A DNA stretch of 64,000 bases, from NCBI RefSeq assembly GCF_037963835.1, contig NZ_CP150145.1, positions 3,720,001-3,784,000 on the forward strand, written 5' to 3'. A program made the translations under genes and the position numbers. Source of the stretch: Paenibacillus sp. FSL H8-0332 (lineage in GTDB: Bacteria > Bacillota > Bacilli > Paenibacillales > Paenibacillaceae). Positions 8,232 through 17,731 of this stretch are shown here, piece by piece. Below the pieces are notes generated by a model. That model saw only the letters and a program-made list of their open reading frames with translations. It ran no database searches and was not told where the DNA came from. Position 1 is the stretch's first letter. Each line of letters starts with the position of its first letter.

Positions 8232-9272
8232 CTATTTCTTGTTCCAGATTCCGCGCACATAAGGTGCAGGCAGATCAGACGAATCAATCCCACCCAGCGC
8301 CTCAGCAGCATGAAGTGCCCAGTACGGATCACTTAGCAGGCCTCTGCCTACAGCTACAAGCTCTGCCTTCGCTTCCGTAATTACCGCCTGCGCTTCTTCA
8401 TATGACTCCAGACGCCCTACAGCGATAACAGGGACCTGTAATCCACTGCGTATGTATTCGGCAAGCCCCACCTGATAAGCCGGTCCTGCATTCGGGCCGC
8501 CATTCGAGCCTATCGGCCCCTCTCCGCCCGAGGATACATGGAACAGGTCTACGCCTGCCTCCTTGTAGCGACGGCAGAATTCCAGCGCATAAGCTTCATC
8601 ATAACCGTCCTCCACATATTCCTTGGCGGAGACCCGCATGATTAGCGGCATCTCAGCCGGGAGCACCTCACGCACTGCCTTCACTACCTGTTCCCCGAAC
8701 AGGATGGGGTCTTGGCCATATTCATCATCCCGGACATTGGAGAGCGGGGAATGAAACTGGTGAATGAGGTATCCATGGGCTCCATGCAGCTCTACGGTAT
8801 CGAATCCCGCTTCAATTGCGCGCCGCGCCGCTTCCCGGAAGGCGATAATCAGTTCCGCAATCTCTTCACGGCTAAGCGCCTTAGGCACTGCATAGGTGTC
8901 ATCGAACGGGATGGCCGAAGGTGCAACCGGCGGAGCGGCATCGACGGCCTTGCGGCCGGCATGTCCGAGCTGGATGGCAACCTTAGCTCCATGGGCATGA
9001 ACGGCATCCGTCAGCCGCTTGAACACCGGAATCTGCCCGTCCTCCCAGATCCCGGTGTCCCGGTTCGTAATCCGTCCATCGGGGTGAACTCCGCTCATCT
9101 CTACAATAATGAAGCCTGTCCCTCCGACAGCCCGGCTGACATAATGCACATAATGCCAGTCTGTGGGAATCCCGTCCTGCTTCTCAACTGCATACTGGCA
9201 CATGGGCGGCATGACCACCCGGTTCTTCAGGGTCAGAGCCTTCAATTCATAAGGTGCAAACAAATCAGTCAT
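8232..9272 (-). CDS. namA: Old-yellow-enzyme family NADPH dehydrogenase (YqjM/NamA-like)
   Basis: FMN-dependent ene-reductase that reduces activated C=C bonds, probably in detoxification or oxidative stress. The protein begins MTDLFAPYELKALTL. It has the YqjM-type Cys in MPPMCQY that tunes the flavin, the substrate His pair region ELHGAHGYLIHQF, HSPLSNVRDDEYG, and C-terminal AVGRGLLSDP. ATG 9272 is preferred; AAGG lies about 12 bases upstream, whereas ATG 9284 abuts that site and ATG 9302 has none. That gives 346 residues, near the family norm of about 340. It may follow its own promoter. Confidence 0.9.
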   Translation of the reverse strand: MTDLFAPYELKALTLKNRVVMPPMCQYAVEKQDGIPTDWHYVHYVSRAVGGTGFIIVEMSGVHPDGRITNRDTGIWEDGQIPVFKRLTDAVHAHGAKVAIQLGHAGRKAVDAAPPVAPSAIPFDDTYAVPKALSREEIAELIIAFREAARRAIEAGFDTVELHGAHGYLIHQFHSPLSNVRDDEYGQDPILFGEQVVKAVREVLPAEMPLIMRVSAKEYVEDGYDEAYALEFCRRYKEAGVDLFHVSSGGEGPIGSNGGPNAGPAYQVGLAEYIRSGLQVPVIAVGRLESYEEAQAVITEAKAELVAVGRGLLSDPYWALHAAEALGGIDSSDLPAPYVRGIWNKK

Positions 9273-9446
9273 TCTTGTCGCCATCCTTCCCGTATCTAAC
9301 ATCTATTTCAGTATACAACGATTTGTAGATGTGATAAATCTTTGAATGCTCTGCTGCCTGTACGGCATAAATTCACGGCTGCTTGGAAATAACAATCCTT
9401 ATATTCTAAAATAACCGGACCCGTGGTTGGAGGAGGCATCGTTCCG

Positions 9447-10358
9447 ATGAAACTGGCAACATTCCGCCGCATTGTGCTGCTCATATCCGTTATTGTCCTG
9501 GGTCTGCCCGTCACTTCACCGGCTGCAGAGCTTGTGTCAGCCGCCTCCGCTGCACCAGCAGGAGCGCCTGCGCCAATGCCAGTGCCCGTACAAGAGATCC
9601 TGACACCTTCCCTGACACAAGCTTCTATTGAAGAGGAAACGGCGGTGCCTGCCGGATCAGCAGCCTCCCAGTCTTCAGTAAGGCGCCATAAAAAGAACAA
9701 AGGCCTCTCCCTCAGCCAATTGCTGCGCAAATACCCGGAGACCCTCAAGACGCAGGGTCCCCGCCGTAAAATGATCGCTCTCACCTTCGATGATGTGCCT
9801 GATCCGCGATTCACACCGCAGCTCCTGGATGTGTTGCGCAAATATAAAGTCAAAGCCACCTTCTTCGTGGTCGGCAGCCGTGCGGAGAAGCACCCTGCCC
9901 TGGTGGCGCGGATGATCCGCGAAGGCCATGCCATCGGCAACCACTCCTATAATCACCCCCAGTTCAGCAAGCTGAGTATGAATGCCTTCCGCATCCAGAT
10001 TATCCGGACGGAGAATATTCTGCAGCTGCTTGCCGGCTACAAGCCGAAGCTGATTCGTCCGCCGTATGGCGACATCAACGAGCCGCAGCTGAAGTGGGCG
10101 AAAGCGCATGGCTATAAGCTGGTGAACTGGAACGTCGACTCGCTCGACTGGAGAGGACTGTCCAAAAATCAAGTCAAGCATAACATCCTCTCCCGGGCCG
10201 GCAGAGGGGCCATCATCCTTCAGCACGGGGGCGGCGGCAGGGGCAGTAACCTGCAGGGTACGCTGCAGGCGCTTCCCGAGATCATCGGGAGTCTGCGTAA
10301 GCGCGGGTACAGCTTCGTGACGGTTCCCCAGATGCTCCAGGTCAGCAAGAGCAAATAA
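9447..10358 (+). CDS. Secreted polysaccharide deacetylase (NodB domain)
   Basis: 303 residues. An N-terminal signal peptide (FRRIVLLISVIVLGLPV, then SPAAE) leads to an Ala/Pro-rich linker. The NodB domain covers the C-terminal two thirds with all five motifs: ALTFDDVPDP (catalytic Asp and metal Asp), GNHSYNHP (metal His pair), RPPYGD, NVDSLDW and ILQHGGG. Relatives remove N-acetyl groups from peptidoglycan, chitin or other envelope glycans; the substrate here is not determinable. GGAGGAGG lies about ten bases before ATG 9447. It converges on the LysM-3D gene and shares a terminator with it. Confidence 0.9.
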   Translation: MKLATFRRIVLLISVIVLGLPVTSPAAELVSAASAAPAGAPAPMPVPVQEILTPSLTQASIEEETAVPAGSAASQSSVRRHKKNKGLSLSQLLRKYPETLKTQGPRRKMIALTFDDVPDPRFTPQLLDVLRKYKVKATFFVVGSRAEKHPALVARMIREGHAIGNHSYNHPQFSKLSMNAFRIQIIRTENILQLLAGYKPKLIRPPYGDINEPQLKWAKAHGYKLVNWNVDSLDWRGLSKNQVKHNILSRAGRGAIILQHGGGGRGSNLQGTLQALPEIIGSLRKRGYSFVTVPQMLQVSKSK

Positions 10359-10386
10359 TCGCTTGGTAAGCAGGGGCATTCTACAA

Positions 10387-10436
10387 AAAAAGGAAACAAA
10401 ACCGGCGGAAGCAGCCTGGTCTTGTTTCCTTTTCAT
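10387..10436. terminator. Bidirectional terminator between deacetylase and LysM-3D genes
   Basis: AAAAGGAAACAA pairs with TTGTTTCCTTTT across about 22 bases. T runs follow on both strands, which suits the two converging genes. Confidence 0.8.
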
Positions 10437-10480
10437 TAATACCTGTTACGCTTGCAGTGGTGCAACTTATCATTATCGGT

Positions 10481-11164
10481 TTATTCAATAATATATAGAT
10501 GTACATACTGATAACCAAAATCGGCCACAAAGCTCTGGCTGCCCGGAATGAAGATATCTATCCGGTTACCCTTGATTGCACTCCCCTTATCAGTTGCGGT
10601 AGCCACGAAGGCTTCCTTCGGCAGGCCCGGATGGGTATAGCCGGTTACGAGTACCTTCGTGCCCAGCGGAATCACGCTAGGATCAACGGCGATCGTCCCC
10701 AGCTTAAGCGTATTGCCGAAATAATCGACCGCGCCCCACTTGCCATTCTCGCTGGCTGCGGAGGAATACGCGGAAGCCTTGACCTGCAGCACTTTGGCAT
10801 AATTGAATTCTTTGCCCCAGGCTTGAACGGTGTTGGTTGCCTGCTGTACATTTAGAGCTGGAGCTTCTGCAGCCTCTACAGCTTCAACCGCTGCTGCCGT
10901 AGTATTGGCTACTGCGACAGTCTTGGCTTGAACATTGCCAGGAACGGTGAACTTCAGCCCGGGATAGATATTAAGCGCAGAAATCTGCGGATTTGCATTC
11001 ATAAGCTCTTCAACGCTTATGCCATAATGATTGGATAGCGTATAATAGGTAGTAGCCTCTCCAGCAATATGTACGCTGTCGGCTTGAGCGGGAGCTGCGT
11101 GAAGCAAGGTGCCGAGTCCCAGTACAGCCGCCAGGGCGGTGATGGCTCTGATCTTGAATTTCAT
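10481..11164 (-). CDS. Secreted LysM and 3D-domain cell-wall protein
   Basis: 227 residues: a signal peptide ending near HAAPAQA, one LysM peptidoglycan-binding domain (about residues 35-75, YYTLSNHYGISVEELMNANP), an Ala/Val-rich linker, and a C-terminal 3D domain (about 128-227). The 3D domain holds the three signature aspartates (VDPSVIP, TDKGSAIKGNRID) and resembles the lytic-transglycosylase-like fold of MltA/RpfB and B. subtilis YocH. The protein probably trims or remodels the wall. A clean AGGAGG precedes ATG 11164. It is divergent from ppk across a 299-bp gap. YocH is WalRK-controlled in Bacillus, but no convincing WalR box was found here. Confidence 0.88.
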   Translation of the reverse strand: MKFKIRAITALAAVLGLGTLLHAAPAQADSVHIAGEATTYYTLSNHYGISVEELMNANPQISALNIYPGLKFTVPGNVQAKTVAVANTTAAAVEAVEAAEAPALNVQQATNTVQAWGKEFNYAKVLQVKASAYSSAASENGKWGAVDYFGNTLKLGTIAVDPSVIPLGTKVLVTGYTHPGLPKEAFVATATDKGSAIKGNRIDIFIPGSQSFVADFGYQYVHLYIIE

Positions 11165-11263
11165 GAATAGCCTCCTTCATTGGTGATGCCCGTTTGTAAA
11201 CTAACAGTAATGAATATATCACAACTTTGTAACCATTGGCTATGTTTTTGTGGCAATTGGAAA

Positions 11264-11301
11264 TAATTATCCCTAATACAGCGTTATCAGGGATGTAATT
11301 A
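11264..11301. promoter_or_regulatory. Inverted repeat in the LysM-3D / ppk divergent region
   Basis: TAATTATCCCT faces AGGGATGTAATTA across about 14 bases. No T run follows on either strand, so it looks more like an operator dyad than a terminator. The remainder of this 299-bp region holds AT-rich promoter-like DNA and the repeats at 11361-11388. Confidence 0.35.
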
Positions 11302-11360
11302 TTACATATTCTTAATCATTATGAAGGGCTTCAGCAGAAATATGCCATGTTTCCTGAATA

Positions 11361-11388
11361 TTCGCAAAAATTTTACACAGTTTTAACA
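11361..11388 (+). promoter_or_regulatory. Candidate PhoP box upstream of ppk
   Basis: TTCGCA, TTTACA and TTAACA start at 11361, 11372 and 11383, exactly 11 bp apart. PhoP of Bacillus binds TT(A/T/C)ACA repeats with this periodicity. TAGAAT at 11409 could be the -10 box. Phosphate control of ppk is plausible but inferred. Confidence 0.4.
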
Positions 11389-11463
11389 TTTCTCGCTTAA
11401 GCAAATAGTAGAATGAAAGAATATGATTATCTTAAGTAGACATGAAGCAACCTTGGAGGGTCC

Positions 11464-13584
11464 ATGAACGTGAATACAGATGAGAAAAAAATCAACACCA
11501 TTAGTCCTGCAACAGCCTATCTTAACCGTGACTTAAGCTGGATCGAATTCAACCGCCGGGTGCTCAGCGAGGCACAGGACCCGGAGAATCCGCTGATTGA
11601 GCGGGCTAAATTCTTGGCCATTGTGTCCAGTAACCTGGATGAGTTCATCAGTGTGCGGGTAGCGGGCATCCAGGATCAGATCCGGGCGGGGTATACCAAA
11701 AAAGATTTCACCGGCTACACCCCCTCCGGTCTCTACAAACGCCTCAGCAAACGGGTCAGCAAAATTGTCGCCGACCAATACCGCGCATTCAAGGATATTT
11801 CACGCAGTCTTCATAAAGAGGGCATTGTTTTTGTTGATTATGAGGACTTAACGCCTGCCCAGGAGCTGTCAATAGAGGAATACTACCGTGATATTATTTT
11901 CCCTGTGCTGACCCCGATGGCAGTAGACCAGAGCCGTCCGTTTCCGCTGGTTCACAGCCAGTTCATCTATCTTGCAGTGGTGCTGACACGCAAGAACAGC
12001 CAGGAGGAAGATCCGTATTTCGCTATTCTGCAAATACCGTCCAATCTGCCGCGCTGCATTCCCTTGCCGCACCGCTCTAACAGCAAGAAACGGCAATTCG
12101 TCTTCATTGAAGATGTGATCCGCCATCATATTCAGACCTTATTCAGCGGTTATGATCCTGTAGCCGTCAATGAATTCCGCCTGACCCGCAACTCCGACCT
12201 GACGATTGATGAAGAAGGCGCGGAGGATCTGCTGGAGGAGATTGAGAAGGAGCTCCGCAAACGCCGCCGCGGCATCCCTGCCCGTCTGGAAGTGCAGAAA
12301 GGCATTCATCCCTATGCGCTGGAGCAGCTTCAGGCTGAATTCGAGCTGGAGGACTTCATGTTTGAGATTGAAGGCCCGCTCGATCTCGGCTTCCTGCGCA
12401 GCTTCGCCAGCAGCCTGAAGGGCTTCTCCTATCTGAATTATCCACCTGTCGAGCCGCTGTATCCGGCGGAATTCGAGGAGAATGAAGATTTCTTCGAGGT
12501 GCTCAGTGAACGCGATGTGCTGGTCTATCATCCTTATGAATCCTTCGATGCCATGGCGGATTTCATTATCCAGGCCTCCGAGGATGAGCAGGTAATGGCC
12601 ATTAAGATGACGCTATACCGGGTCAGCGGGAAGTCTCCGCTCATTGCGGCCCTCGCCAATGCTGCCGAATCCGGCAAGCAGGTTACGGTGGTCGTGGAGC
12701 TGAAGGCCCGCTTCGACGAGGAACGTAACATCGCCTGGGCGCGTAAGCTGGAGCAATCCGGCTGCCATGTCGTCTACGGCTTGGTCGGTCTCAAAACCCA
12801 TGCCAAGGTAACGCTGATCGTCCGCCAGGAAGGCTCTGAGCTGCGCCGGTATGTTCATGTGGGAACAGGCAATTATAATGACAGCACGGCCAAAGCCTAT
12901 ACTGACCTCAGCCTGTTCACCGCTAATCATGAGATCGGGCTGGATGCCTCAGAGCTGTTCAATCAGATGACGGGCTACTCCGCCAACTACAACTGGAACT
13001 CCTTCATCGTTGCACCGACCAATATGAGTCTGTCGCTGCAGAAGCTGATTCTGCGCGAAGCTGATCATGCCGCCGCAGGCCGGCCTGCACGGATTATCGC
13101 CAAGATGAACTCCCTGTCGAACCAGGAGGTTATAGATTATCTCTACAGCGCGGCTCAGGCAGGAGTATCCATCGACCTGATCGTCCGGGGAGTCTGCTGC
13201 CTGCGTCCGGGAATTGAAGGCCTCAGTGAACGCATTACGGTGCGCAGCATTGTGGACCGCTTCCTGGAGCATTCACGCATCTATTACTTCGAGAACGGCG
13301 GCGATCCCGAGGTCTACTTGTCCAGTGCCGACTGGATGACACGTAACCTGACCCGGCGGATCGAGCTGATGTGTCCGGTGAAGGATAGCGGTATCCGCGA
13401 TCAGATTGTCAAGATTCTGGATCTGTCGCTGATGGATAATGTCAAATCCAGCTTCCTTCAGCCGAACGGATATTATGAACGGATCGACGACAAAAAGGCC
13501 CCGCTCCGGAGCCAGTTCGCCGCTATGGATGTTACCCGCTGGAAGGGAAGCCGAGCTTTACCTTCACCGACCAAGCATTCCTGA
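11464..13584 (+). CDS. ppk: Polyphosphate kinase 1
   Basis: Polymerises the terminal phosphate of ATP into polyphosphate, reversibly. The 706-residue protein has the N, head and two phospholipase-D-like C domains of PPK1. The catalytic His lies in HVGTGNYN, the second motif in LKTHAKV, and other hallmarks are YLNRDLSWIEFN at the start and FPVLTPMAVD. TTGGAGGG precedes ATG 11464 by a few bases. Its last 53 bp overlap the end of the opposing ppx gene, so the synthesis and breakdown genes for polyphosphate face each other tail to tail. A phosphate-response box may lie upstream. Confidence 0.96.
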   Translation: MNVNTDEKKINTISPATAYLNRDLSWIEFNRRVLSEAQDPENPLIERAKFLAIVSSNLDEFISVRVAGIQDQIRAGYTKKDFTGYTPSGLYKRLSKRVSKIVADQYRAFKDISRSLHKEGIVFVDYEDLTPAQELSIEEYYRDIIFPVLTPMAVDQSRPFPLVHSQFIYLAVVLTRKNSQEEDPYFAILQIPSNLPRCIPLPHRSNSKKRQFVFIEDVIRHHIQTLFSGYDPVAVNEFRLTRNSDLTIDEEGAEDLLEEIEKELRKRRRGIPARLEVQKGIHPYALEQLQAEFELEDFMFEIEGPLDLGFLRSFASSLKGFSYLNYPPVEPLYPAEFEENEDFFEVLSERDVLVYHPYESFDAMADFIIQASEDEQVMAIKMTLYRVSGKSPLIAALANAAESGKQVTVVVELKARFDEERNIAWARKLEQSGCHVVYGLVGLKTHAKVTLIVRQEGSELRRYVHVGTGNYNDSTAKAYTDLSLFTANHEIGLDASELFNQMTGYSANYNWNSFIVAPTNMSLSLQKLILREADHAAAGRPARIIAKMNSLSNQEVIDYLYSAAQAGVSIDLIVRGVCCLRPGIEGLSERITVRSIVDRFLEHSRIYYFENGGDPEVYLSSADWMTRNLTRRIELMCPVKDSGIRDQIVKILDLSLMDNVKSSFLQPNGYYERIDDKKAPLRSQFAAMDVTRWKGSRALPSPTKHS

Positions 13585-15058
13585 AGGCTTTGAGCGCATT
13601 CTCAATGTCCTCCAGGCCGATAAGCACCTGTCCGCCCTGAAGCTCCAGATCCAGCGTATGATTATGCAGACGGGACTTCAGCCCGCTGACAATGCCGATC
13701 TCGGTGCTGTCCAGCGCGATGCTTAACTGCACTAATGTACCCAGCTTATGAATCCATTCCTCGTCGGAAGGCAGCAAAATGTCCTTATGTATCAGGGACA
13801 ATTTCTGCTTCCGGCTTTTTGTGCTGTAGGAAGCAATGTACGCGCTAAGAATCAGCTGGCGGTGGGTCAGTCCGCGGATGGGTGAATTCATGAGCCAGTA
13901 ATGCGTGTGCCGCTTGGATTGATAGTAGTTAATGTTAGAGCCTGTCCGGTGCAGCATAATCGCTACATAGACCAGCATCTCATGCTCCGCCCGGTCCCCT
14001 TCCCGCTCAAAGGCTCCCAGCAGGCTCAGCGCCAGCTTGTTGATATGATCCAGGTGACGCTTCGAGGTGCGGATATCAAAGCGGATAATGGTGTCCAGGC
14101 TGTATTCCAGCGCGCTGTCACGCACCGGCTGCTCCGGCTCCAGCAGATCATGCAGCATGCCTTCACGCAGGCCTTCTCCGCTGATCAGTGCCCGGCTGGC
14201 CCCAATGTAATGATAGACGGTATGGAAAATAATCAGCCCGGACACGATGATATCCGCCCGGCTTTTGGACAGCCCGTCCAGGTCCTTGCGCTTCTCAAAC
14301 GGAGTAGCGGGCAAAACCTCCATGAACCGTTCGATCGCCTCATTCTCCAGGACATAGCCATGGGAATTAGGCAGCGAATAATCCCGGTTCCTCTGATCCA
14401 GCTTAGCCATTGACCGCAGTGTTCCCCCCAGCCCGTACAGCGGAAGCCCTGTGCCCGTCGTAAGCCAGTCATGCTCTACCAGCCTGCCGGTTACATATAA
14501 TTGCAGCTTGCGGATCTGCTCCGCATTCCAGTTGCCGCCCTGGCTGAACATCTGATTCGTATTGACCGCACCGAACGGGAACGAGATGCTCTGCTGATAA
14601 CGCCGTCCGCGGAATAAGGTGACCTCGGTACTGCCCCCTCCAATATCAATCACGAAGCCATCCTGAACGTCAAAAGCATTGATCACCCCAAGGAAGCCGA
14701 AATACGCCTCCTGATATCCGCTGACCACTTCAATCTGGATGGATGAAGCCTCCGACAGATAGCTGATGATCTCCGCTGAGTTCGCTGCATTACGGATGGC
14801 GGCGGTGGCGCCTGCGCGGATTTTATCCACCTCAAAATCTTCACAAATCTCCTTAAATTGCTGAAGAACAGGTATGATCGTATTCATATCCTTCTTCTCC
14901 AGCCTGCCTTCCTTCGTAATCTTCTCGCTCAATCGGGCAGAGTACTTACATTCCTTGATGATTTTGTAGCCGCCTGCCTGTGTTGTATCATAAATTACAA
15001 GTCGTATGGAGTTGGAACCAATATCAATAATGCCGATCCGGCAAAGATCATCTCTCAT
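13532..15058 (-). CDS. ppx: Ppx/GppA-family exopolyphosphatase
   Basis: Hydrolyses polyphosphate, and possibly pppGpp, from the chain end. The 508-residue protein begins with the actin-fold phosphate motif IGIIDIGSNSIRLVIYD and continues with GATAAIRNA, VIDIGGGSTE (second phosphate loop) and GLGGTLRS. The C-terminal 200 residues are the helical HD-like domain typical of long Ppx proteins. AAGGAG lies nine bases before ATG 15058, so the upstream 11 codons to 15091 are excluded. The last 17 codons and stop overlap ppk on the opposite strand, so simultaneous transcription would give complementary 3' ends. Confidence 0.92.
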   Translation of the reverse strand: MRDDLCRIGIIDIGSNSIRLVIYDTTQAGGYKIIKECKYSARLSEKITKEGRLEKKDMNTIIPVLQQFKEICEDFEVDKIRAGATAAIRNAANSAEIISYLSEASSIQIEVVSGYQEAYFGFLGVINAFDVQDGFVIDIGGGSTEVTLFRGRRYQQSISFPFGAVNTNQMFSQGGNWNAEQIRKLQLYVTGRLVEHDWLTTGTGLPLYGLGGTLRSMAKLDQRNRDYSLPNSHGYVLENEAIERFMEVLPATPFEKRKDLDGLSKSRADIIVSGLIIFHTVYHYIGASRALISGEGLREGMLHDLLEPEQPVRDSALEYSLDTIIRFDIRTSKRHLDHINKLALSLLGAFEREGDRAEHEMLVYVAIMLHRTGSNINYYQSKRHTHYWLMNSPIRGLTHRQLILSAYIASYSTKSRKQKLSLIHKDILLPSDEEWIHKLGTLVQLSIALDSTEIGIVSGLKSRLHNHTLDLELQGGQVLIGLEDIENALKAFRNAWSVKVKLGFPSSG

Positions 15059-15124
15059 CTGTATGTACTCCTTTTCATGTAGATTGATCATTTGTATACT
15101 ATATCACCCATTGTGCACTCCGCC

Positions 15125-15156
15125 AAAATAAAATAACCCCATATGATGGGGTTATT
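15125..15156 (-). terminator. Terminator of the amino-acid ABC operon
   Basis: AATAACCCC pairs with GGGGTTATT on the minus strand, and TTTATTTT follows. It closes the importer operon just before ppx. Confidence 0.85.
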
Positions 15157-15166
15157 AGCCAGCCTT

Positions 15167-15889
15167 CTATAATACTTTGCTGAGAAAATCGCGCGTGCGG
15201 GCATGCTTGGGCTTGCCGAACACCTCTGCCGGTGTCCCCTGCTCCACAATCACTCCGCCGTCCATGAATAGGATACGGTCCCCCACTTCACGGGCGAAGC
15301 CCATCTCGTGCGTTACAATCACCATGGTCATGCCATTCACGGCCAGCTGCTTCATAACCTCCAGCACTTCACCGACCATCTCCGGGTCCAGCGCCGAGGT
15401 CGGCTCGTCGAACAGCATGACATGCGGCTGCATAGCCAGCGCCCGGGCAATCGCAATCCGCTGCTTCTGTCCGCCGGAGAGCTGGGCCGGATAAGCATTG
15501 CGTTTATCTTCAAGGCCTACAGTACGCAGCAGCTCCATCGCGAACTTCTCCGCCTCAGCAGCCTGCTGCTTCTTCACCTTGAGCGGGGCGAGCATAATGT
15601 TCTGCAGCACGGATTTATGCGGGAACAGGTTGAATTGCTGGAACACCATGCCCATTTTCTCGCGGGTCACGTTGATGTCATGCCGCTTCGCGGTAATGGA
15701 TTGACCCTCGAAGCTGATCTCGCCGCCTGTAGGCTGCTCCAGCAGGTTCAGACAGCGTAAAAAGGTGCTTTTGCCCGATCCGCTGGGGCCGATGACGACA
15801 ACGACCTCGCCCTTGTGAATATTCAGATCAATGCCCTTCAGGATCTCCAGCTTCCCAAAGCTCTTCCGCAGATTCTTAACCTCGATCAT
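15167..15889 (-). CDS. Polar amino-acid ABC transporter, ATPase subunit
   Basis: 240-residue ABC ATPase of the GlnQ/TcyN type that powers uptake of a polar amino acid. Walker A is GPSGSGKST, the signature LSGGQKQR, Walker [15 protein letters not shown] and the switch His lies in [19 protein letters not shown] after the Q-loop is typical of the PAAT family. It overlaps the permease gene by 14 bp and is last in an operon of binding protein, permease and ATPase. The amino acid carried cannot be told from the sequence; glutamine, cystine and arginine systems look alike. Confidence 0.93.
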   Translation of the reverse strand: MIEVKNLRKSFGKLEILKGIDLNIHKGEVVVVIGPSGSGKSTFLRCLNLLEQPTGGEISFEGQSITAKRHDINVTREKMGMVFQQFNLFPHKSVLQNIMLAPLKVKKQQAAEAEKFAMELLRTVGLEDKRNAYPAQLSGGQKQRIAIARALAMQPHVMLFDEPTSALDPEMVGEVLEVMKQLAVNGMTMVIVTHEMGFAREVGDRILFMDGGVIVEQGTPAEVFGKPKHARTRDFLSKVL

Positions 15890-16535
15890 CCGTGTTCAGC
15901 CTCCGTTCCAATATACCCAGCAGCTTGGATAGTGTGAATGTCAGTACGAAATACATGATTGCAATGATAACATAGGGAGTTAGACCCTCATACGTAATCG
16001 TTGTAATGGTCTTAGCCTGAAAGAACAGGTCTGCAACCCCGATCATAGACACGATTGAAGATTCTTTGATGATGGTAATAAATTCGTTACCGATGGCCGG
16101 CAGCACGTTCTTAATTGCCTGTGGCAGCACAATGTAGCGCAGCGTCATCCCCTGCTTCATGCCGAGTGAACGCGCCGCTTCAACCTGACCGCGGTCCACA
16201 CCCTGAATGCCTGCGCGGAAAATCTCCGCCAGATAAGCAGAACTGTTGATGGTTAATGTAATCGCACCGGATTGAATGGGCGTAAACTCAAGTCCAAGCT
16301 CCGTCAACCCGTAGTGAATCAGAAACAATTGCACCAGCATCGGCGTTCCGCGTAAGAATTCCACCCATGCGGTAGCGATAAAGCGCAGAATTCTCCATTT
16401 GGACATCCGCAGGAGCGAAACCAGGATGCCTAGTACGAAACCGAAGAATACCCCCAGCACCGCCAGCAACAGTGTGTACTTCAGACCGGATAAGAATAAA
16501 TTGCGGTACTCATAAGCCATATCGAATCCATTCAT
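15876..16535 (-). CDS. Polar amino-acid ABC transporter, permease
   Basis: 219-residue inner-membrane permease with about five membrane spans. The HisM/GlnP-type coupling loop reads [22 protein letters not shown], here split as [13 protein letters not shown] and LRYIVLPQA. It forms the channel, probably as a homodimer because only one permease gene is present. GAGGAGGG lies ten bases before ATG 16535; a TTG three codons upstream is too close to that site. A terminator-like hairpin stands between this gene and the binding-protein gene upstream. Confidence 0.92.
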   Translation of the reverse strand: MNGFDMAYEYRNLFLSGLKYTLLLAVLGVFFGFVLGILVSLLRMSKWRILRFIATAWVEFLRGTPMLVQLFLIHYGLTELGLEFTPIQSGAITLTINSSAYLAEIFRAGIQGVDRGQVEAARSLGMKQGMTLRYIVLPQAIKNVLPAIGNEFITIIKESSIVSMIGVADLFFQAKTITTITYEGLTPYVIIAIMYFVLTFTLSKLLGILERRLNTDDRG

Positions 16536-16555
16536 TGCTCTCAAACCCTCCTCTT

Positions 16556-16594
16556 CTCAAAAAAATAGAAAACGGCGGATCACCGCCATTTTCT
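16556..16594 (-). terminator. Intra-operon attenuating terminator
   Basis: On the minus strand AGAAAATGGCGG pairs with CCGCCGTTTTCT and ATTTTTTTG follows. It lies between the binding-protein gene and the permease, a common arrangement that keeps the binding protein in excess. Confidence 0.75.
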
Positions 16595-16672
16595 GCATGG
16601 TAGAGCATGATCCCGCAGCCAGCTGCGGGTCTATACTTGATCTCTGCTAACCGTTATACACGGGTTCGCGTG

Positions 16673-17497
16673 TTATTTGCTCTCAGCAAGCTCGCTGGCT
16701 GCCGCTACAAATTCATCAATCTTGCCTTCGGAGTTCAGGCGGCCGAGTGTCTTATTCACTTGATCGAGCAGCTCGGTGTTACCCTTCTTCACACCGATGA
16801 CATAGCCGTCATCTTCAACCTCCGGCTTGGCATCGGTGATCACGAGGCCCTTGACGTTCTTCACAAAGGACTTGGCAACCGGTCCTTCCATGATGGAAGC
16901 ATCCACCCGGTTCGACTGCAGCTGCAGGACGATTTCGGAGATTTTGCTAAGGGAAGTCAGCTGTGCGCCTTCGATGCCCTTGGCGATATCCTCCTGGATG
17001 GAACCGGTCTGAATTCCGATCTTGGCGCCCTTCAGTGCGTCCATGTTAGCGAATTTGTCCTTGTCGGCTTCACGCACTACGACAGCCTGCTCCGCCTTGT
17101 AGTAGATGTCCGAGAGACCTACAGCCTCAGCGCGTTCCGGTGTCGGGCTAAGTCCCGAGATCACCATATCGATCCGGCCGCTTGCCAGCTCATTCAGCAA
17201 AGAGTCGAACGGAAGATCCTTAACCTCCAGCTCCTGGCCCAAATCAGCGGCGATCTCCTTGGCAATCTCGATATCGAAACCAACAATCGTATCCGTACCT
17301 TCAACCATCTTGTGGAATTCATATGGAGGAAAGTCTGCGCTTGTACCCATAATCAGCTTCTTGGCCGGCGCCTCCGTGCTTGCAGCACCGCCATTTCCGC
17401 TTGCTGCGGTATTGTTCTTATCGTTATTGGAGCCGCATCCGGCCAAGAGTCCTGCTGCCAGCAGCAGTCCCATAGAAAGTTTACCCCATTTGTTCAT
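16673..17497 (-). CDS. Amino-acid ABC transporter substrate-binding lipoprotein
   Basis: 274 residues. A type II signal peptide with lipobox LLAGC (Cys21) anchors the protein to the outer face of the membrane. The mature part is a family 3 solute-binding protein: FPPYEF, GFDIEIAKEIA, LASGRIDMVISGLSPTPERAE and IGIQTGS are the usual two-lobe landmarks. GGGGAG precedes ATG 17497 (MNKWGK); the 17 codons upstream in frame lack a signal-peptide character and are left out. It is the first gene of the importer operon. The ligand is not determinable. Confidence 0.93.
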   Translation of the reverse strand: MNKWGKLSMGLLLAAGLLAGCGSNNDKNNTAASGNGGAASTEAPAKKLIMGTSADFPPYEFHKMVEGTDTIVGFDIEIAKEIAADLGQELEVKDLPFDSLLNELASGRIDMVISGLSPTPERAEAVGLSDIYYKAEQAVVVREADKDKFANMDALKGAKIGIQTGSIQEDIAKGIEGAQLTSLSKISEIVLQLQSNRVDASIMEGPVAKSFVKNVKGLVITDAKPEVEDDGYVIGVKKGNTELLDQVNKTLGRLNSEGKIDEFVAAASELAESK

Positions 17498-17731
17498 TTG
17501 TCCCGTCTCCCCTGTTCTATTTAGTTTCTCTCTACGATTCCGTCCCATTGACCGATTTATTATAAATCACTTCGCATGAATATGCAAAGACAATTTTGTG
17601 ACAAAAACCTGTTACGGCGACAAAAAAATGCACATCCTAAGAAGGTGGTATATAATACTATCTACTATAGATTATCTCCAATTGCCGCACGAATCATTAC
17701 AGCTTCCACCCAACTTACAGGAGGTGCTACT

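Noticed and set aside
11165..11463. Riboswitch or WalR box controlling the LysM-3D gene
   Set aside because: No c-di-AMP-type riboswitch motif is seen. TGTAAA-N5-AGTAAT near 11195 only partly fits a WalR site and overlaps the ribosome-site region.
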